Assembly: GCA_019694355.1 (NCBI GenBank)
Contig: JAIBCB010000007.1
Span: 1-42,377, forward strand
From: Pyrinomonadaceae bacterium
GTDB lineage: Bacteria > Acidobacteriota > Blastocatellia > Pyrinomonadales > Pyrinomonadaceae
Length of the DNA stretch: 42,377 nt
Direction of reading: 5' to 3'
A program made the translations under genes and the position numbers. Positions 24,229 through 33,625 of the stretch are shown in pieces. Each line of letters opens with the position of its first letter. The stretch's first letter is position 1. A model generated the notes under the pieces. It saw only the letters and a list, made by a program, of their open reading frames with translations, was not told the origin of the DNA and did no database searches.

Positions 24229-24780
24229 ATGATCAATCACATTTCCATTGGCGTTAACGACCCGAAACACGTTGCCGATGTCATCGCCGAACTTTGGGGC
24301 GGCGTCGCTTTTCCCTTTCCGCCGAGTCCGGGCGGCTACGTGGCCTTCGCCGATGACGACAAAGGCTCAATCGTTGAGCTCGTGCCGCTCGACGTTAACC
24401 TGATCCCTGGGGAAGGCTTTCCTGAACAAGAGAACTTCTCTATACAAACACCGACAGAGGAATATGAAGCGAAGTTTGTCGAAGGCAATGAAACCTCTCT
24501 CTTCAGCTCGGTCCACGTAAACATCAACTCACCCCTTGAAGAGGCCGAGATCAAAGCGATCGCAAAACGCGAAGGCTGGCGATGCTTTACCGCAAATCGA
24601 GGCGGCGGAATATTTCAGCTTATCGAGGTCTGGATCGAGAACAGGTTCCTGCTCGAGGTAAACACTCCTGAAATGACGGAGATCTATCGCAACATTACAA
24701 AGCCCGAACTCTGGGCCGAGTTCATCCAGATGCCAATGCCGCCGAAGTTCGCCGAGCATCACGAAAGACTGGCCGCTTAA
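24229..24780 (+). CDS. VOC (glyoxalase-like) superfamily protein
   Basis: This 183-residue cytoplasmic protein begins like a VOC-superfamily member (MINHISIGVNDPKHVADVIAEL, later FADDDKGSIVELVPLD and FSSVHVNINSPLEEAEIKAIA). Two beta-alpha-beta halves are suggested. Metal-binding His/Glu positions may be His4, Glu54 and others, but I cannot assign a reaction. A GGAG site precedes the ATG. The putative ECF promoter lies directly upstream, and a terminator hairpin follows. It may be a stress-related gene in the sigma factor's regulon. Confidence 0.7.
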   Translation: MINHISIGVNDPKHVADVIAELWGGVAFPFPPSPGGYVAFADDDKGSIVELVPLDVNLIPGEGFPEQENFSIQTPTEEYEAKFVEGNETSLFSSVHVNINSPLEEAEIKAIAKREGWRCFTANRGGGIFQLIEVWIENRFLLEVNTPEMTEIYRNITKPELWAEFIQMPMPPKFAEHHERLAA

Positions 24781-24810
24781 TATTTCCTGCCTCTTGGCTC
24801 GCCAATAAGA

Positions 24811-24856
24811 CCGGACCGTGCGCTTCAACTGAAGGACACGGTCCGGTCCCCGTTTT
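24811..24856 (+). terminator. putative terminator after VOC gene
   Basis: CCGGACCGTG (24811-24820) pairs perfectly with CACGGTCCGG (24837-24846) over a 16-nt loop. CCCCGTTTTCCC follows. The T tract is short, so efficiency is uncertain. Confidence 0.55.
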
Positions 24857-24889
24857 CCCTACTCTCCGTACGAAAAAAAGATCACCTCG

Positions 24890-24930
24890 TGATACTTTTT
24901 GCGTTCCGGCCTCGCCTTATTCAGTGACGG
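24890..24930 (+). promoter_or_regulatory. putative ECF-type promoter, copy 2
   Basis: TGATACTTTTT (24890-24900), 13 bp, GCCT (24914-24917), 6 bp, GTGACGG (24924-24930). It mirrors the site at 24139-24180 and lies 57 bp before the next ATG. Confidence 0.5.
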
Positions 24931-24987
24931 CGAAAAAGAAAATGCCGATAAGTTAGATCATTCATATTTACTTTAGAGGAAACGGAA

Positions 24988-26415
24988 ATGACCAAAAAGC
25001 TATTCATACTAATCGCGATCCTTTGCTTTTCGGCAACAGCATTTGCCGACGTAAAGATCACAACCAGACAGACGATGAGCGGCCAGTCGAGCGAGAATAC
25101 GACATACATCAAAGGGAAACGCAGCCGTACCGAGATGATGAACGGGGTGATGGTCACGCTCACCCAGTGCGACCTGCGACGCGACATTCAGATGAATCCC
25201 GCGGCTGAGACCTATCTTGTCACGTACTACGAAGACGGAAGTTCTTCGACGCAGACGTCAAGGCCGGGTGAGCCTGTTCCGGTCAAAAAAGGCGGCACGA
25301 TGTACGTAACAACAACGAACAAGGACACCGGCGAGAGAAAGCAAATGTTCGGCTATACGGCACGGCACATCATCCAGACGATCGTAATGGAATCTTCACC
25401 GGACGCCTGCAATCCGACGAAGACAAAAATGGAGCTGGATATGTGGGTCATTGATGCAGAATTCGCCCTGCAGTGCTCACAGGAAAGACAGTACGTACCG
25501 CGCGTTACCGGACAGAACGGAGGCTGTATAGATAAATACGTACCGAAGACCATCGGAACGGCAAAATCGGGCTACCCCGTGTGGCAGAAAATGACATCCT
25601 TCGACCAGTCCGGCAAAGAGCTCTTCTCGTCGGTCAACGAGGTTATCGAACTCTCCAAAGCAACACTCGATCCGGCTCTTTTTGAAGTTCCGAAGGACTA
25701 CCGCGAAGTGAAGAACGCGGCCGAGATGTACACGGCTTCGAACTCTACATCAAGCTATTCAAATTCTTCGATGTCGAGCAGTTCGAGTTCATATTCGAGT
25801 TTGAACTCGAATATACAGCAGGCAAACTCTTCTCCTACGGCTGCAAGCAGCGAACTCGGCCCGAAGAAAGAAGGCACGGTTCGCATTGGGCTCGCCGGCG
25901 TAAAGACGGGCACGGTCGCTTCGGGAATATCAGCAAATGATCTTGCTCTTGCTATCGCAAACACGTTGGGAACATATCTCAAGGGGACAAAGGTGGAACT
26001 CGTGATCCTGGAAGCAAAGCTCGCCTCGGCAGCTACCTCCGAAGCTCGCGAGAAACAGTGCGATCTTGTGCTGAACGCCACGGTCTCGCACAAGAAAGGC
26101 GGAGGCGGCTTTGGAGGCTTCGGTAAGATGCTTGGCTCGGTCGTTGGTCAAACCGGCATCGGCCATACCGGCAGCACGGTCGGAAATATTGCAGGCCAAA
26201 TGGCCACGACCGCGATCGTTTCTGCGGCGAATCTTTCCGGAAATGTTAAGTCGAAGGACGAACTTATTCTCGATGTTCAACTGGTTTCGCTTGCCGACAA
26301 TGCATCGAAACTCGCAAAGACGTTCAAGGTAAAGGCGAAGGCGGACGGAGACGACATCATCTCTGCTGTGGTTGAGCAAGCGGCACAGGCGATCGTGAAT
26401 GCGATCGGCGTCTAA
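24988..26415 (+). CDS. exported protein of unknown function, two domains
   Basis: The 475-residue protein has a signal peptide (KLFILIAILCFSATAFA). The N-terminal domain (~20-240, VKITTRQTMSGQSSENTTYIKGKRSR and later DPALFEVPKDYREV) resembles the DUF4412-type lipoprotein-carrier-like domain of exported proteins. A Ser-rich linker (~250-290) follows. The C-terminal domain (~300-475, RIGLAGVKTG, a glycine-rich GGGGFGGFGKMLGSVVG, then VVEQAAQAIVNAIG) resembles an envelope or CsgG/TolB-like fold. The function is unknown. The second copy of the putative ECF promoter lies upstream, and a GAGG site precedes the ATG. It converges with the kinase gene; an 8-bp hairpin (26440-26471) lies between them. 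Confidence 0.65.
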   Translation: MTKKLFILIAILCFSATAFADVKITTRQTMSGQSSENTTYIKGKRSRTEMMNGVMVTLTQCDLRRDIQMNPAAETYLVTYYEDGSSSTQTSRPGEPVPVKKGGTMYVTTTNKDTGERKQMFGYTARHIIQTIVMESSPDACNPTKTKMELDMWVIDAEFALQCSQERQYVPRVTGQNGGCIDKYVPKTIGTAKSGYPVWQKMTSFDQSGKELFSSVNEVIELSKATLDPALFEVPKDYREVKNAAEMYTASNSTSSYSNSSMSSSSSSYSSLNSNIQQANSSPTAASSELGPKKEGTVRIGLAGVKTGTVASGISANDLALAIANTLGTYLKGTKVELVILEAKLASAATSEAREKQCDLVLNATVSHKKGGGGFGGFGKMLGSVVGQTGIGHTGSTVGNIAGQMATTAIVSAANLSGNVKSKDELILDVQLVSLADNASKLAKTFKVKAKADGDDIISAVVEQAAQAIVNAIGV

Positions 26416-26474
26416 CTCTCCGTTGGTTGTGCAGTTAAGAGCGGTGGAATGTCGATCGACGGCCCACCGCTTCA

Positions 26475-29400
26475 TCATTTGTTTGCGGGAAATCCGACAC
26501 GGTTGAGGAGGTCGTCGAACCTCGGATCACCGTGCAGATTCTTCAAGCGATGTCCTGCTTTCAGGAGTGTGAGCCAGTTCGAGCGCTGTTGAAATGCTCT
26601 TTCGAGCCAATAGAATGCCTTATCCTTGTCATCCAGACCGGCGTAAATGACCGCGGGCAAAAAGGCCGAGACCTCGCCTTTTCGTACTCGATCTTCGAGT
26701 GAAAGTGCGATCCCGAGGGCTTCTTTCTTTCTTCCCGCCGTCGCATAAACGTGACCAAGAGCCATTTCGGTCAAAGGATCTTTCGAAAGCTCAAAAGCCT
26801 TCTTCACGGACTCTACTGCCTGTGCGAACTTTCCCTGCTGCTGCTGGATCTCGCCCAGATTCAAATATGCCCTAGCAAATGTCGGATCGCGTTCGATCAC
26901 CTGCGTGATCTGCCCCGTCGCTTCGTCATAGCGTCCGGCTACGTAAAGCGCCCAACTTATATTAGTCGCCACGTTTAGGTTTAGCGGATCGGCCTGCTGT
27001 GCAGTCCGATACTCGCTCATCGCCTCATCGGTCCGTTCCATTGCGACCAGAAAGTTGCCATATGAATAATGAGCTTCGGCACTGTTCGGGGCCCTCCTTA
27101 TTGCCTCAAGATACTGCTGCTCGGCACCTTTGAAATCCCAGTCGTATGTCGCCTGGATCGACGCAAGCGTAACATACGGCGTCGAAAGGGTCGGATCAAG
27201 CCGAAGGGCAGTCAGCGCGGCATCGCGAGCTTTTGGATATGCTTCTTCGGGCGGCAGAACGCCGAACGCCGGAGCAGATCGATAAGAAAGAGCGAGCCCC
27301 TGGAAAGCAAGCGCGTAATTCGGATCATTCTCAATCGCCTTTTTGTAGTTCTCAATGCTTTCCGAAATTCCGCGTGGCGTTGAACGATGGCGATCGAACT
27401 CTCCTTTCAAATAGAGATCAAAGGCCCGACCGCTCTCAGTAAAGCTCCGCTTCACAGCGTCTGTTTGCCCAGCAATTCCAAACGTCTTAAGCAGCCGCGT
27501 CTGTAAACCGGCCTGCAATTCAGCCATTCCGTCAGCGGATTCGGCCAAGGAAAACTCTGTTACCGTGCCGCCCGTCGCAACGTCCAACACCTTGGTGTCA
27601 ACCTTCAGTTCATTATTCTCGCGGGTAACGATTCCAACGACCACGGTATCGGCGCCGATCCTTTTGCCGGCATCCATTGGCGGAGTTTCAGGCCCAATCT
27701 TGTTGATCGTTGTCTGCGAGATCACGCGAAGATCGTCAAAGAGTCCGAGCGTGCCCGCGATCGAATCTGCCATACCGCTGACGAGGTAATCATTCGCAGG
27801 ATCGCCCGTTTCGTTACGGAATGGAAGAACAGCGACTGTCTTGCCGGCATGGACAATGGGTTGGCCGGAGCCGAAAAGGCGTTGGAAGGGAAAAATGCCG
27901 GAAAAATGCAGAACAGTGAAACCGATGATCAGAAGTGCGGCAAAAAGGCCGGCGGCCTTCAGCTTCCTCCCGAACCTGTGGCGAGACTCGTGGATCTGTG
28001 TTTCCGCTTGATGAAATGCGTCTGCGGTATTGCGGTCGTGCACTGCGGAGGTTCCCGATCGGCGCCTTTGAGCTGCTTGCCTTTCTCGAAGAGCCGCAAA
28101 GACCGGTGCGAACTCCGGATCGTCGCGTACCGGATCAAGACGCGGCTCTGTCGGAAACCACACAAGCCACGGATCATATTCGGCGATCGCTTCTTTGAAA
28201 TACTCGACCGCAGCGGCTTTATCATCCGCAGCAAGCGATGCATAGCCTAAAAAGAGCGGCTTTACATCCTCGTGCTTGGCCCGTTCGACAAGTTCATCAC
28301 GTAATTCGGCAGCCCGTTCCGGCTGGCCGCAAGATGCAAATACGCAGGCACGCTCAAATGTCGCGAGCGACAAACCCGGTGCCAGTTGTCCGGCGATCTC
28401 ACCTGCGGCCAAAGCTTCTTCACAATGTCCGGCCTGCGAGGCAATGTAGGCAAGCTGGGTTTGACCTTGAGCAAAATTTGGATCCGGACGAACGATCTCC
28501 CTTGCACGCTCGAGTGCACGGTCGAAATCGCGTAGTTGGTACAGATACCAAGTAAAAAGAACCTGCGTTCGAACTGAGAGCGGATCAAGCTGGATAGCGA
28601 CCTCAATTTCTTTGCGCCCCTCGTCCTTCCTTCCCGTCGAAATCAGCAGTGCGGCGTACCATTCGTGTGAGAGCGAATAACCGGGATTCAGCGCCAATGC
28701 CCTTTTGAAGCATTCTTCGGACTCCTCGTAATCGAACCGCGAGGACAAGACCAGTCCAAGGGTCGCGTACGCTTCCCCTAAACGATCGTCGATCGCAATG
28801 GCTTTCCGTGCGGCCTCTTCGCAGCGGTCCAGAGACACCGCAGAGGGCGTTAGGCCATAGATCGCTGACCACATATGATAGTCAGCGATCCCGACATGGG
28901 CGAGAGCGTAATTCGGATCGATCTCGACGGCCTCCTTAAAGCCTTCGAGAGCCATTCCGATCGAAGATCCCGTGAAATGGTTCCAGTAGAAGCGTCCGCG
29001 AAGATAAGCATCATGGGCTCTCGCGTCATTGGTTCCCCGGCGTGCAACGCGGCGTTTTTCGGCACCTGTAAGCTGCGGCGTAAGAACCTTAACAACATTC
29101 TCTGAAACTGCGTCTTCGAGTTCCAAAATATCCTTGCTGCTCTCATCGAAATGCCCGGCCCATACGGCCGCTCCTTTTCCAACTTCTAAAAGTTGAAATG
29201 ACACCCGAATGCGCCCGCCGAATCTCCGAATCCGACCGTCGAGAACAAAATCCGTATCGAGCTCACGCCCGACGCGAAGCGGGTTCAGCGTCTTTCCGTT
29301 GAAACGTGCGATCGAACTCGTCGGCCGAACTGTGAGGCCGCTGATGCCGGCAAGCTTGCTGATGATCGCGTCCGCGATCCCGATCGTCAAGTAGGCGGAA

Positions 29401-30704
29401 TCCTCGTCCTGCTCAGCATCCAAGCCGGAAGCGAGAAAGCTCAGCGGCAGCACCGCAAGCACTTTCGATCCGTCTCTTGCATCTTCTTTGGGGTGTGACA
29501 CAAACGGCGTGATGTCGATATTCTCGCCGCCAAGATACCGTTCGAGGTCCTTTCGAAGCTCAGCGACGGATGGATAGCGCTCAGCCGGGTCTTTGCGCAA
29601 AGCCCGCATCACGATGTTATCGAGGTCACCCGCCAAAAGATTTTCGATGTCGGTAGGACTGCCATTACGCGCTCCGGCAAGTTCCTGACCCGACTTTCCA
29701 GAACCATTCCTCGCGGTGGGCGTCGGAAGGCTCTGATCGTCGAGGGCTTGGCTAGGCGGCAAAGGCTCCTGATCACACACTGCCTTTGCGGCTTCAAGAG
29801 AATTACGGCTTTCGATTCGATATGGGCGGCGTCCTGAGAGAAGTTCGTAGAGGATCACGCCAAGGCTGTAGACGTCAGAAGCATAGGTAACAGTCTCACC
29901 CCGAACCTGCTCGGGACTGGCATAATCGACCGTCATCATTCGAATCGCCGTGGCTGTCGGCTGCAAGGTATCGATCGCGAGCTCGGCGTCAAGAAGTTTC
30001 GCGATCCCGAAATCAAGCAGCCGCGGCGACCCGTCCGACGCGACAAAAATATTCCCCGGTTTGAGATCGCGGTGAATGATGCGTCTCTCGTGCGCATACT
30101 CGACCGCCTGACAGATCCGGCCAAACAGCAGGAGACGATCATTTAGGGAGAGACGGTTTCCGTCGGCAAATGCATAGAGCGGCTCGCCGTCAATAAGGTC
30201 CATCACGAAATACGGGCGACCGTCGTCGGTCGTCCCGCCGTCGATCAGTCGCGTAATGTATGGATGGTCAAGAGCGGCAAGGATCTGGCGTTCATTTCTA
30301 AAGCGGCGTAGGACAAAATCAGTATCGACGCCGCGTTTGACGACCTTTATCGCAGCTTTGCGGCGGAATTCGCCGTCCGAACGAGTTGCCTCGTAAACGG
30401 CACCCATTCCTCCGCGGCCGATCTCCCGCTCAATGCGATACGCTCCAAGGGTCTTGCCTATCAGCGGGTCGAGGTCGCTGTCGTCAAAGAGAGCGGCAAA
30501 AACTTCGCCCTTGGCGGACGGCGTGATCGGCTCTTCGATAAAGCTTTCCGCCAACTCGAATTGATGAAGCAGTTTATCGACCTCTTTGGCAAGCTCCGGA
30601 TCACGTGTGGTGATCTCGTCGAGCGTGACCTTACGCTCCGCCGGATCTTGTTCCAGGCAGGAATGAAAGACGTCTTCGATCTCGCGCCAGCGTTCCGGAG
30701 TCAT
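26475..30704 (-). CDS. giant membrane Ser/Thr protein kinase with two TolB-like/TPR sensor blocks
   Basis: The ~1,409-residue protein starts with the usual helix of this kinase group (MTPERWREIEDVFHSCL). The kinase domain at ~89-390 is catalytically complete: GRGGMGAVY, Lys120, HRDLKPGN at 211-218, DFG at 231. Next come a TolB/FlgO-like alpha-beta domain (~440-560, VLPLSFLASGLDAEQ...YLTIGIADAIISKL) and TPR units (~570-880). One membrane helix follows at ~925-945 (AAGLFAALLIIGFTVLHFSG). A second TolB-like domain (~965-1075, VAVLPFRNETGDPANDYLVSGMAD) and TPRs (~1090-1390) come after it. The sensor block is therefore duplicated on both sides of the membrane. The start was chosen by family similarity; the frame is open 27 codons further and no ribosome-binding site decides. 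It probably signals to the nearby ECF sigma factor. Confidence 0.88.
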   Translation of the reverse strand: MTPERWREIEDVFHSCLEQDPAERKVTLDEITTRDPELAKEVDKLLHQFELAESFIEEPITPSAKGEVFAALFDDSDLDPLIGKTLGAYRIEREIGRGGMGAVYEATRSDGEFRRKAAIKVVKRGVDTDFVLRRFRNERQILAALDHPYITRLIDGGTTDDGRPYFVMDLIDGEPLYAFADGNRLSLNDRLLLFGRICQAVEYAHERRIIHRDLKPGNIFVASDGSPRLLDFGIAKLLDAELAIDTLQPTATAIRMMTVDYASPEQVRGETVTYASDVYSLGVILYELLSGRRPYRIESRNSLEAAKAVCDQEPLPPSQALDDQSLPTPTARNGSGKSGQELAGARNGSPTDIENLLAGDLDNIVMRALRKDPAERYPSVAELRKDLERYLGGENIDITPFVSHPKEDARDGSKVLAVLPLSFLASGLDAEQDEDSAYLTIGIADAIISKLAGISGLTVRPTSSIARFNGKTLNPLRVGRELDTDFVLDGRIRRFGGRIRVSFQLLEVGKGAAVWAGHFDESSKDILELEDAVSENVVKVLTPQLTGAEKRRVARRGTNDARAHDAYLRGRFYWNHFTGSSIGMALEGFKEAVEIDPNYALAHVGIADYHMWSAIYGLTPSAVSLDRCEEAARKAIAIDDRLGEAYATLGLVLSSRFDYEESEECFKRALALNPGYSLSHEWYAALLISTGRKDEGRKEIEVAIQLDPLSVRTQVLFTWYLYQLRDFDRALERAREIVRPDPNFAQGQTQLAYIASQAGHCEEALAAGEIAGQLAPGLSLATFERACVFASCGQPERAAELRDELVERAKHEDVKPLFLGYASLAADDKAAAVEYFKEAIAEYDPWLVWFPTEPRLDPVRDDPEFAPVFAALRERQAAQRRRSGTSAVHDRNTADAFHQAETQIHESRHRFGRKLKAAGLFAALLIIGFTVLHFSGIFPFQRLFGSGQPIVHAGKTVAVLPFRNETGDPANDYLVSGMADSIAGTLGLFDDLRVISQTTINKIGPETPPMDAGKRIGADTVVVGIVTRENNELKVDTKVLDVATGGTVTEFSLAESADGMAELQAGLQTRLLKTFGIAGQTDAVKRSFTESGRAFDLYLKGEFDRHRSTPRGISESIENYKKAIENDPNYALAFQGLALSYRSAPAFGVLPPEEAYPKARDAALTALRLDPTLSTPYVTLASIQATYDWDFKGAEQQYLEAIRRAPNSAEAHYSYGNFLVAMERTDEAMSEYRTAQQADPLNLNVATNISWALYVAGRYDEATGQITQVIERDPTFARAYLNLGEIQQQQGKFAQAVESVKKAFELSKDPLTEMALGHVYATAGRKKEALGIALSLEDRVRKGEVSAFLPAVIYAGLDDKDKAFYWLERAFQQRSNWLTLLKAGHRLKNLHGDPRFDDLLNRVGFPANK

Positions 30705-30886
30705 CAAAAAAAGCCCGACCGATCCAAACATACAACCGGGGTCAAAGGCAGGTGAATAGTTTAATATGCTCACGTTTTTCGGCAAAGGAGAATCGCTGTG
30801 GTGCGAAGGAATTTCTTGACTTTGATACTGTTCGGGCGTAAACCAGAGATATGGGAGCTTGATAATTTAGATAATGGAGGAATGAA

Positions 30887-31297
30887 ATGGGACGGAAAAT
30901 ACTCGCAATTGTAACGGCAATGGTAGCGGCGGTCGCTGTGATCTGGATCGCCTATATGATCGCAACCATCTTTCCGCCATTGCCGCCCGTCAATATCGAA
31001 TACGCTCGCAGAGGCGATATGGCTGCGTATATGCAAACGTATCCGACGATCGCGTTCGTCGCCGTTGCGATCGGTTACGCGATCGCCGCGTTCGCAGGAG
31101 GATTCATCGCAACGAAAATGGGACGCCGATGGAGCCAGGGAGCAACACTCGCACTCGTTGTCGGAGCGTTGCTTAGCTTAGGTTCGGTCGCGACCGCCGC
31201 GGTCTGGCCGCAGCCGATCTGGTTCGTGCTCGTGAGCCTCGTGATCTTTATTCCGCTGTCGCTGGTCGGATTCAAGTTCGCCGACCACATCGTCTGA
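30887..31297 (+). CDS. small four-helix membrane protein
   Basis: The 136-residue protein has hydrophobic segments at ~5-28, ~50-72, ~85-105 and ~108-128, with short charged loops (EYARRGDM, KMGRRWS). I do not recognise a family. A clear GGAGG site lies 6 bp before the ATG. It is divergent from the kinase gene (183 bp between the starts) and convergent with the peptidase gene. Confidence 0.7.
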   Translation: MGRKILAIVTAMVAAVAVIWIAYMIATIFPPLPPVNIEYARRGDMAAYMQTYPTIAFVAVAIGYAIAAFAGGFIATKMGRRWSQGATLALVVGALLSLGSVATAAVWPQPIWFVLVSLVIFIPLSLVGFKFADHIV

Positions 31298-31358
31298 CCC
31301 AAGTGCGGAGAGGCGCGCGTTCGTGCTTCTCCGCCCTGATCGTCTGGTTTCCCTCTCT

Positions 31359-32741
31359 TTACGGCTTCATACCTTCGTTCCATTGCGGGACGAAATCAGA
31401 ATTCACGAGCCATTTGATCGGCTCGATCATCGAATTGATCGCGTGGGTCATATGCGAAAAGTCGATGGTCTTGATCTCGTCGCTCGCCTTGTGATAATCC
31501 GTGTGCAGACCGAAGCTTGAGACCGTGTGGGCGATGATTCCCTGCCGTGCGAGCGTGTAATTATCTGAGCGGCGAAAGAACTGCTCTTCCGGGTGCGGAT
31601 CTTGCACGAGCTTGGCACCGCGTTTCGCGAGTTCCGGTCCAAGGTTCGAACGCTCGTAGCCTGTCAGCCAAAGTTCATCGGGCTTGACCTTCGCGTCCGG
31701 GCGGCCGATCATCTCGAACTCGAGGTTCGCGACGAACTTGTCCTGCGGGAACGGCAGATTCTTCACGAAATGCCCGGCACCAAAGCCGCCCGCTTCTTCG
31801 CTGCCGAAACAAACAAAGTAAACGGTCCGCTTGGGCTTTTTACCTGCGGCCAAAGCACGCGCGACCTCGAGCACAGCGACCGTGCCCGAAGCATCGTCGT
31901 CCGCGCCGTTAAAGATCTTGTCGTCGCCCGGAGCATTATCACGTACGCCGAGGTGATCGAGGTGCGAACTTATAAGGATGACCTGCGAGCCGAGCGTTGC
32001 ATCGCTGCCCGTGATCTTGCCGATGGCGTTCCAGGTGTAAGTCGGAGCGGCGGCCTCGAACGTTCCCTTGAGCGTAACGGTCGAGCCTTCGGCGAATTTC
32101 GCGAGTTCTTCGGCGCCTTTTGTCGAAACGGCGAGGAGTGTGCCGAATCTGCCTAGAGATGCCTTGCGTCCGGCGACCTCTGCCCAATTGGCCCTCATCT
32201 CGGTCGTCTCGACCATTATCACGGCGGCCGCACCGTCGCGACTCATCTGGCGAATGTCACCTTGAACGTTCTCGTACTTCGAATCAGCGGACATCGACAA
32301 GATGACGATCGCGCCTTTCACCGCCTTGTCGCCGGGTTTTGCGTGCTGGATCGGACCGCTGATCTCCTTTCCTGCGATCGCGAACGCGATCAGGTCATCG
32401 CCGAGTTTGATCGAGGTACCGTCGATCGTAAGGCCGGTCAGCGTCTCGCGTCGCGGAGCTTCGATCGTCTGCACGAACGTCGGTTTGCCGTCGAAACCGG
32501 CTTCACCCGCGGGCTCAAGCCCGAACTGCATAAATTGCGAGCCGATATATTCCGCAGCGATCCGTTCGAATTTCGTACCCGAACCGCGTCCCTGCATCGC
32601 ATCGCCCGCTAGAAAGTACATTGCCGCACGGACATCGCGTTCTTTGACGGTGCCCGCAGGTGCGACGGCCTGAGCCGCCGCAAACGTCGAAAAAGCGAAG
32701 ATCGTAAGAGCAACCTTCGCGATAAAAAGATTCTTTTTCAT
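31359..32741 (-). CDS. exported M28-family zinc aminopeptidase
   Basis: M28 peptidases are di-zinc exopeptidases. The ~460-residue protein has a signal peptide (MKKNLFIAKVALTIFAFSTFAAAQA) and a PA-type insert (~130-240). The metal ligands are all present: SSHLDHLG, NGADDDASG, GSEEAG, EFEMIGR and HTDYH. It is probably periplasmic or secreted. The ATG at 32741 is used; a GTG three codons upstream is also open. A copy of the dispersed hairpin element lies directly upstream and could shape its promoter region. Confidence 0.92.
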   Translation of the reverse strand: MKKNLFIAKVALTIFAFSTFAAAQAVAPAGTVKERDVRAAMYFLAGDAMQGRGSGTKFERIAAEYIGSQFMQFGLEPAGEAGFDGKPTFVQTIEAPRRETLTGLTIDGTSIKLGDDLIAFAIAGKEISGPIQHAKPGDKAVKGAIVILSMSADSKYENVQGDIRQMSRDGAAAVIMVETTEMRANWAEVAGRKASLGRFGTLLAVSTKGAEELAKFAEGSTVTLKGTFEAAAPTYTWNAIGKITGSDATLGSQVILISSHLDHLGVRDNAPGDDKIFNGADDDASGTVAVLEVARALAAGKKPKRTVYFVCFGSEEAGGFGAGHFVKNLPFPQDKFVANLEFEMIGRPDAKVKPDELWLTGYERSNLGPELAKRGAKLVQDPHPEEQFFRRSDNYTLARQGIIAHTVSSFGLHTDYHKASDEIKTIDFSHMTHAINSMIEPIKWLVNSDFVPQWNEGMKP

Positions 32742-32759
32742 AATTTTCACTCTATATTA

Positions 32760-32930
32760 CGTCGAACGCACCATTTTGTTCATGCGAATGTCGCGGTCGA
32801 TTGTGCGATCTGACCACGATGTTTGTTCCGTTCCGCCCACAGCGGAACAAGCGGAACAAAACGGAACAAAAATGGGCGTTCTTTGAGCATCGCCTTACAA
32901 ATTCTGTCACCTTCCACCATCTAGTCAGTG
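32760..32930 (-). repeat. dispersed element, divergent copy C
   Basis: Read on the minus strand, this stretch aligns with 4045-4140: TGACAGAA, TTGTAA, AGAACGCC, three tandem TTTTGTTCC-like units, then GGAACAAACATCG. Where copy A has TTTGTCCC and GGGACAAA, copy C has TTTGTTCC and GGAACAAA, so both arms of the stem changed together. It lies just upstream of the M28 gene start. Confidence 0.65.
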
Positions 32931-32954
32931 AGCCGTCAGCCGTGAGCCGTCAGT

Positions 32955-33109
32955 ACCACCTGCGGTAGCGGGTGGGTACGTTCTTGTCAGAACCGCCTGC
33001 GTGGGCGGGCGGCCAATGTCAGTACCACCTGCGGTAGCGGGTGGTCTTGTCGGAACCCGCCTGCGTCAGCGGGCAGCCAATGTCAGTACCGCCTGCGTGA
33101 GCGGGCGGT
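32955..33109. repeat. five REP-like module X hairpins
   Basis: Five hairpins lie in 155 bp: 32955-32975 and 33023-33045 with arms ACCACC and GGTGG(T); 32991-33012, 33053-33075 and 33088-33109 with arms ACCGCC or ACCCGCC and GGCGG(T) or GGGC. The loop centre is CTGCGTNAGC or CTGCGGTAGC. The arms covary, so the hairpin itself is conserved. No gene is seen. Confidence 0.85.
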
Positions 33110-33179
33110 CAGCCCCACAGAGGCCGCAGAGAACACAGAGGAAGACCCAAGTCAGCCTGCGTGAACGGCACGGGGCGTT

Positions 33180-33557
33180 GCAGAAGCCAGCACAGCGAAA
33201 TTGAGAATTGAGAATGGAGAACGGATGACCCGCTGCAGAGGCCCGCACGTTAGTAAGGGCACGCGTCATTATCCATTCAACGGCTGAAAACCGCACACGC
33301 CCGGCTTCCTTTACCAATTAACAATCGACAATGAACAATTCACAATTTCCCGATCTTTGTCCTGTCCCACCGCGAATGGAAAAAGTGGGACAAAGTGGGA
33401 CAAGAATCGGCGTTTTGGCGACCTGCGGTTACAATTTCTGTCATTTTTGTCAAAGATCAGGTGTAACACGTATGTTCTCATCCTCTCTACGAGTGTATCA
33501 TACGTGTCAAGCGCTATTTTTTTGTCTCTTCGAATTACCCCGGTCTTTAGACCGGGG
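33180..33557 (-). repeat. long dispersed non-coding element, copy B
   Basis: This is the inverted counterpart of copy A (3857-4440). It has the hairpin CCCCGGTC-TTTA-GACCGGGG (33538-33557), the TTGACACGTATGATACACTCG-like block, the TTGTAACCGCAGGTCGCC block, TTGTCCCACTTTGTCCCAC with GTGGGACA, and the CCGTTGAATGGA block. No coding potential is seen. Confidence 0.75.
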
Positions 33558-33625
33558 TTCACGGCCATCAAAGAGTGCTCGGAGGCGGCCCGGCCGCCAA
33601 CAAAAACTGAGAACCGAGAACATCT

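Noticed and set aside
26440..26471. Hairpin AGCGGTGG/CCACCGCT as a Rho-independent terminator between the convergent genes
   Set aside because: No T tract follows on either strand, so it was only mentioned as a hairpin.
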